Source of the DNA: a virus
Direction: 5' to 3' (one strand)
DNA: 64,000 nt
Virus record (IMG/VR): IMGVR_UViG_3300024308_000018
Location: 165,747 to 229,746 of that record
A program made the position numbers and the translations under genes. Every line of letters starts with the position of its first letter. Position 1 is the stretch's first letter. Positions 60,129 to 64,000 of the stretch are shown here, piece after piece. Below the pieces are notes generated by a model. The model saw only the letters and a program-made list of their open reading frames with translations, was not told the DNA's origin and did not search any database.

Positions 60129-61010
60129 CTACTTCTCCGAACTAATTGGCAAGATGTTACCGGACAGCCACCAATCAGGATCGGTCTCGGCCCAAAGGGT
60201 GTCCCAGTGTTCTAGGTCAACACAGTTATATCCAAATCCGTTGCCTATGATGCTGGCGACGCGGTTGTAAATCCGAACTTCCATGCGGACGCGCCCACGT
60301 GTTCCTTTTGGTTGATAGGCACGCTCACTGGTTCCATCGAACCCGCGCAGCTTATCGTCGGTGGTGAATGTGTAGTCTACGCGATTGCGCAGGATCCAGT
60401 TCGGCCAGAACGATGCGTAGATGCCCCCAATCTGCGAGAACAAAATGGTGGCCGTGCGAGTGAAGATCTCAAACGCTTGACGCCGCTCATTCCACTCTGC
60501 AACCGGACGCTCCCAGTAGAAATACACGTTGTAGCAGTAGGGCTTGGGTTTTTCTTTCGGCCAGTCATGTCGCTCTTTGAACACAAAGCGATCTTCGGTG
60601 ACGCGGTAGATGTCGAACCAAGCGCGGTAGTTAGGCTTGACCTTCACCAGAATGCGAATCGGGTCACTAGCCTGAGTGCCATTGGTGAGTCGGATGTTGA
60701 AGCACTCGTCACCGATGAACTTTGTCTTAGGCAGGTAGATGATCGATTCCTTGTCATCGGACAACCTCACGCTGCCAAGATCCGGCTGATTCATGATCAG
60801 GGGAGAAAGACGCCAGCCGCGCTGTGCCTGCACCTTGTCCAAAACGCCTTCAGTCGGTGAGTTCCCTTCTGTATCGCGTGCCCCCTGAAGCAGCAGCGAC
60901 TTCAGGGGGATTTTGATTTCGGTGTTCTCGTTGCCTTCGAATTCTATCACCTCGGGAACTACGGGTTTGAAGTTGCGCCAGTAGTCGAGGGTTACGGTGG
61001 TCGAGTTCAT
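60129..61010 (-). CDS. Hypothetical protein with Ig/cadherin-like N-terminus
   Basis: The product is 293 residues. Residues about 20-125 (VIEFEGNENTEIKIPLKSLL, then DKESIIYLPKTKFIGDECFN, IRILVKV) follow a cadherin-like or Big-type beta sandwich pattern. The C-terminal part is Trp/Tyr/Arg-rich. It overlaps the ligase gene by 4 bases. Possibly a virion surface protein; no firm family. Confidence 0.6.
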   Translation of the reverse strand: MNSTTVTLDYWRNFKPVVPEVIEFEGNENTEIKIPLKSLLLQGARDTEGNSPTEGVLDKVQAQRGWRLSPLIMNQPDLGSVRLSDDKESIIYLPKTKFIGDECFNIRLTNGTQASDPIRILVKVKPNYRAWFDIYRVTEDRFVFKERHDWPKEKPKPYCYNVYFYWERPVAEWNERRQAFEIFTRTATILFSQIGGIYASFWPNWILRNRVDYTFTTDDKLRGFDGTSERAYQPKGTRGRVRMEVRIYNRVASIIGNGFGYNCVDLEHWDTLWAETDPDWWLSGNILPISSEK

Positions 61011-62953
61011 AGCATCGCCTCGAATTGTTGTCGGCCAATGACTTTGACGCCAGCGTCGCGCGCCTTGTCCAGCTTGGCACTGCTGCCGTTCGGATCGCTG
61101 GCGACCAGAATGGTTACGGCTTTCGTCATAGAACCTGCAACAGCAGCGCCCGCTTCCATCGCCCGCTCTTTGAGGACTGCATCACGGAAGCCAGTGAACA
61201 ACACGGTCTGGCCCGCCAGCTTGGATTTGCGCGTCACCTTGAACTTACGCACCACAAGCCCGTATTTGCGAATCATCTTGGCAATGGCTGACATGTTGGT
61301 GGAGAGCAGTGGAATCTTGGACTTGAGTTCAGTCAGTTCCGCCAGCTCGCGTTTGATTTTGGCCGGAGTGAGTTTGGCAATCGCCTCGACGTCGTTACCG
61401 AACATCGGCAGCACCTTGGCCCAGTTGGTTTCGCCCATCCCCTCAAGTCCGACGAACGGACTGAGACCAGTGAACAGCTGCTCGATACGCGCGCCCTTGT
61501 CGAACAACACGCGGTCGATTTCAGCATCAAGGGCACGGGCTTTCGCCAGCCCCAGTGCGGGAGCAAACACGTTCATCGGCGAAATCAGAATGCGGTGCAG
61601 GGTATTGGCTGACGTGGTTTCGATCAGCTTGCGGATACTCGGTGCCCCAATGTTACGCACGCCAGTTGCGACGAAGAAGTCGTTGATGCGGCGCACCTGC
61701 ACGTCGATGTCCTGCGAGATGTCGTGCACGGCAACAAAGTCCACGCCTTTGCGTTCGAACGGCACGTCGGGCAGAGCCGCTTTCTTTGCCGGACGCACCA
61801 CTTCCATGATGTAGGGAATGACGGAACCGCTGCGCACAATCTTGAGGATTGCGCCTTTGCCAATCGGGCGCTTCTTGCTGCGGTCGGCGTTCTTGTCGTC
61901 TTTCAGATAGCCGTGCTCGATGTAGAAACCGTTGTGTCCGGTGGCCTTCGAACACATGGCACCGCCTGCCAGCTTCGTCGGCTCATAATGGATAACGGGG
62001 TTGAGCACACCAAACTTCGACATCTGGAACGTTACGCCAGTGCATGGAACCAACGCGGTTGCCGCATCCACGTTCATCTTGAACTTGAACGCGTGCTTCG
62101 GGTTGCTGGCTCCGGTGTGTGCGTATGCAACGTCCTGCGCAACGACCAGCCCGTCGATTTCGTATGGGGAGTTACGCACCCGCTCGTCCAGATACGCAAT
62201 CAACTGCGCTTCTGTCAGCTTGGTGAACTTCTTGGAGTGTGGAACCTTGAACCCGAGGTCTTTTAGGATGTCGAGTTGCTTGCTCTGCTTCATCCCAGCG
62301 CCATACCCCTTGAGGATTTCGAACGCCACGAAGTTCACATGCTTCATTGCCGACGGGGTGGTCTGCGAGTTAATGAGGCCGCCCGCTGCGTTACGCGCTG
62401 CCGTGTATTCGTGCGTCCCGTTGTCCTTGTGCAGGATACTGTCGAACGTTGCTGTTGGGATGATGGCTTCAACGCGGATCACCATGTCATTGTACTTCAG
62501 CTGCTGCGGTACAGGCAACTTCTTGACGTGGTAGCTGCGGTCGGTGCCGTGGGTGCTGGTGCCACGCGTCATCATGTTAGTGAGACGTGGGCCCCGGTAA
62601 ACGAGTTCGATGGACTGGCCGTCGAGCTTATCGGTTACGACGAAGGGCCCGTTGCCCTCCAACGCCTTCGCTAACTTCGCAGTGCCTGCGTTGAGCTGGT
62701 CGAGTGACGCCATGGGTACGACGAGCGGAGTGTCCGCTACGTTCTTTGCACCGATCTTGTTTACCAATGTTCCTTGCGGGTACTGCTTCTTGTAGAACTT
62801 GCGCACGATGTCGTACACGCTGTCAGGAGTGAGCGGTGCGTTGTCGACAAAGAACGCCTTGTCCAGTTTCTTGATCAGGTTTTCGATTTTCTTCTGGTCA
62901 AGAGCCTTGAGGACGGCAATTGGATTTTCGATTAGCTTTTGGATAAGAGACAT
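61007..62953 (-). CDS. ligA: NAD-dependent DNA ligase
   Basis: The product is 648 residues. The adenylation lysine is in TDKLDGQS (Lys109), preceded by MASLDQ. TAARNAAGGLIN, YEIDGLVVAQD and HAFKFKMN are the further nucleotidyltransferase motifs. An OB domain (ILKIVRSGSVIPYIMEVV), helix-hairpin-helix repeats (GVRNIGAPSIRKLIE, PFVGLEGMGETNWAKVL) and a C-terminal BRCT (LAGQTVLFTGFRDAVLKERA) follow. The Cys4 zinc finger usually between OB and HhH is missing. It seals nicks during phage DNA replication. Confidence 0.92.
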   Translation of the reverse strand: MSLIQKLIENPIAVLKALDQKKIENLIKKLDKAFFVDNAPLTPDSVYDIVRKFYKKQYPQGTLVNKIGAKNVADTPLVVPMASLDQLNAGTAKLAKALEGNGPFVVTDKLDGQSIELVYRGPRLTNMMTRGTSTHGTDRSYHVKKLPVPQQLKYNDMVIRVEAIIPTATFDSILHKDNGTHEYTAARNAAGGLINSQTTPSAMKHVNFVAFEILKGYGAGMKQSKQLDILKDLGFKVPHSKKFTKLTEAQLIAYLDERVRNSPYEIDGLVVAQDVAYAHTGASNPKHAFKFKMNVDAATALVPCTGVTFQMSKFGVLNPVIHYEPTKLAGGAMCSKATGHNGFYIEHGYLKDDKNADRSKKRPIGKGAILKIVRSGSVIPYIMEVVRPAKKAALPDVPFERKGVDFVAVHDISQDIDVQVRRINDFFVATGVRNIGAPSIRKLIETTSANTLHRILISPMNVFAPALGLAKARALDAEIDRVLFDKGARIEQLFTGLSPFVGLEGMGETNWAKVLPMFGNDVEAIAKLTPAKIKRELAELTELKSKIPLLSTNMSAIAKMIRKYGLVVRKFKVTRKSKLAGQTVLFTGFRDAVLKERAMEAGAAVAGSMTKAVTILVASDPNGSSAKLDKARDAGVKVIGRQQFEAML

Positions 62954-62965
62954 TGGTGAACTCCG

Positions 62966-62989
62966 GAAAGAGGGGGCCGAAACCCCCTC
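62966..62989 (-). terminator. Terminator between acidic protein and ligase genes
   Basis: The stem GAGGGGG/CCCCCTC (62970-62976 with 62983-62989), 6-base loop TTTCGG on the - strand, is followed by TTTCC. It lies 6 bases after the stop at 62996. Confidence 0.75.
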
Positions 62990-62995
62990 ACGTTA

Positions 62996-64000
62996 TCAAC
63001 TCTTGATTGCAGACTTGTCGTGCTCCGCGTTATCAACGGCGTCTTGCGCTTCGTTGAATTCCTTCGGAGTGACTTGCCCAACTTTGTCCGCGTACTTCAA
63101 GATACTCTGACCACGGTCGGTAGCTACGCGCACAGTGCGGTAGGTTTCCGGCTTGCTGTCGAAGTCCCAAAGTTTGTAGACAATGATGCGGTCGTTCTGC
63201 TCCATCGGCTCCGCAGAGACCAGCAGGAAACGACGCTTGAGCTTGGTGTCATCGTGGAACGTCAGCAGGTCGCCTTCTTCAGCGGTCTGCGTATCCTTGA
63301 TGCCAGCAGGCTTCGGCACTTCAGCGCCAGCGGCTTCAGGATCTTCAGCGTCCTCGTCTTCGAATTCGAGCGGGTCGTCTTCAGACTCTGGCGCTTCTTC
63401 GGCGGGAGGTGCTTTTTCCTTGGCCTTCGGTTTCTTCTCGGCGTCCTTCGGAGGGGTCTTCTCTTCCTCGGGCTCTTTGCCGATGTCTTCCTCGTCTACG
63501 TCGGCCAGATCAGAAACCGCGTCATCATCGTCGAAGTCCTGCGCGTCAGGGTTGTCGCGAAGGCTATCAGCAATCCCAGCGGAGTCTTCGTCGATCTCAG
63601 GCTCTTCCATGTCCTCAAGATCATCGTCGGCGGTGGGCTCGAAGTCTTCGTCGTCAGCCGCATCAGGATCTTCTTCAGCGTCTGGGTCTTCCTCTTCGAA
63701 CTCTTCATCGTCCGGCTGTTCGTCGGCCGCGTCGGGATCCTCTTCTTCGAAATCAGCGTCGCCATCTTCAGATCCATCATCACCAGCGTCGGGGTCTTCT
63801 TCCTCGAATTCCTCGTCGTCCGGCTGCGCATCAGCGTCGGGGTCTTCCTCTTCAGCGTCGGGGTCTTCCTCTTCAGCGTCGGGGTCTTCCTCTTCAGCGT
63901 CGGGGTCTTCCTCTTCAGCGTCGGGGTCTTCCTCTTCAGCGTCGGGGTCTTCCTCTTCAGCGTCGGGGTCTTCTTCAGCGTCGGGGTCTTCTTCAGTGGC
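62996..64000 (-). CDS. Very acidic repeat protein, 5' end outside window
   Basis: The frame is open from 62996 to the window end, giving at least 334 residues; the Met at 63610 is internal. The visible N-terminal part is DPDAEEE-type tandem repeats and longer D/E-rich units. A Lys/Pro/Glu linker follows (about 63400-63480). The last about 110 residues are globular, with LLTFHDDTKLKRRFLLVSAE and DRIIVYKLWDFDSKPETYRT. A DNA mimic, core or spacer protein is possible. No family was recognised. Confidence 0.7.
   Translation of the reverse strand, partial: ATEEDPDAEEDPDAEEEDPDAEEEDPDAEEEDPDAEEEDPDAEEEDPDAEEEDPDADAQPDDEEFEEEDPDAGDDGSEDGDADFEEEDPDAADEQPDDEEFEEEDPDAEEDPDAADDEDFEPTADDDLEDMEEPEIDEDSAGIADSLRDNPDAQDFDDDDAVSDLADVDEEDIGKEPEEEKTPPKDAEKKPKAKEKAPPAEEAPESEDDPLEFEDEDAEDPEAAGAEVPKPAGIKDTQTAEEGDLLTFHDDTKLKRRFLLVSAEPMEQNDRIIVYKLWDFDSKPETYRTVRVATDRGQSILKYADKVGQVTPKEFNEAQDAVDNAEHDKSAIKS
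63842..64000. repeat. Tandem 21-bp coding repeat (DPDAEEE units)
   Basis: Six exact or near-exact 21-bp units run from 63842 to 63967, followed by 18-bp variants to the window end. All are in frame and encode a 7- or 6-residue acidic unit, so copy number can vary without breaking the gene. Confidence 0.9.

Noticed and set aside
62996-63610. Met at 63610 as the true start of the acidic protein
   Set aside because: The frame stays open with the same acidic repeat character to the window edge and no ribosome site stands before 63610.
63842-64000. CRISPR-like array
   Set aside because: The 21-bp units are directly abutting, in frame and code for acidic residues; there are no spacers.

Overview
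The window is part of the genome of a large contractile-tailed dsDNA phage (myovirus, probably a jumbo phage). The host is most likely Gram-negative: there are an Ala-X-Ala signal peptide, a lipobox, an M15 endolysin and spanin-like proteins. GC content looks to be a little above 50 percent. Genes are tightly packed with stop/start overlaps, and I saw no host genes, tRNAs, CRISPR array or insertion sequences. Terminase and portal genes were not recognised and may lie outside the window.

Layout. (1) 1-20.2 kb, + strand: a long run of tail-fibre or receptor-binding type genes. It includes a 1340-residue protein with an ILEI domain and a split Calx-beta domain, a collagen-like fibre, a 564-residue fibre and many small beta-rich proteins. 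A short set of membrane proteins and a lipoprotein with lysis character ends it. A perfect 14-bp-stem bidirectional terminator (20214-20247) closes this block. (2) 20.25-27.7 kb, - strand: an early/accessory block with a thymidylate pathway (dCMP deaminase, thymidylate synthase, DHFR), antitoxin-like fragments, paralogous unknowns and a papain-like protein. (3) 27.8-28.3 kb, + strand: a lone M15 peptidase endolysin between a divergent intergenic region and a bidirectional terminator. (4) 28.3-64 kb, - strand: a long block read from 64 kb downwards. In order of transcription it encodes an acidic protein, NAD-dependent DNA ligase, a glycosyltransferase, prohead protease, a giant protein with a zincin domain, a zinc-module/acidic scaffold-like protein, a decoration-like protein and the major capsid protein. 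Next come neck and tail genes, sheath, tube, tube-like initiator, a lytic-transglycosylase protein, and baseplate hub and spike. Last are an Acb1-like 2H phosphoesterase, an MmcB-like nuclease, Lys-rich proteins and dTMP kinase.

How it works together. The - strand block builds head, tail and baseplate. The + strand block supplies host recognition at one end and membrane disruption at the other. dCMP deaminase, thymidylate synthase, DHFR and dTMP kinase feed dTTP synthesis. Several small genes look like counter-defence factors: the Acb1-like protein, a HigA-like antitoxin piece and a TacA-like antitoxin piece. Several - strand proteins share a short N-terminal M-x-I/L-x-L type sequence that may be a sorting tag. 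All function calls are from reading sequence motifs; no database search was run.
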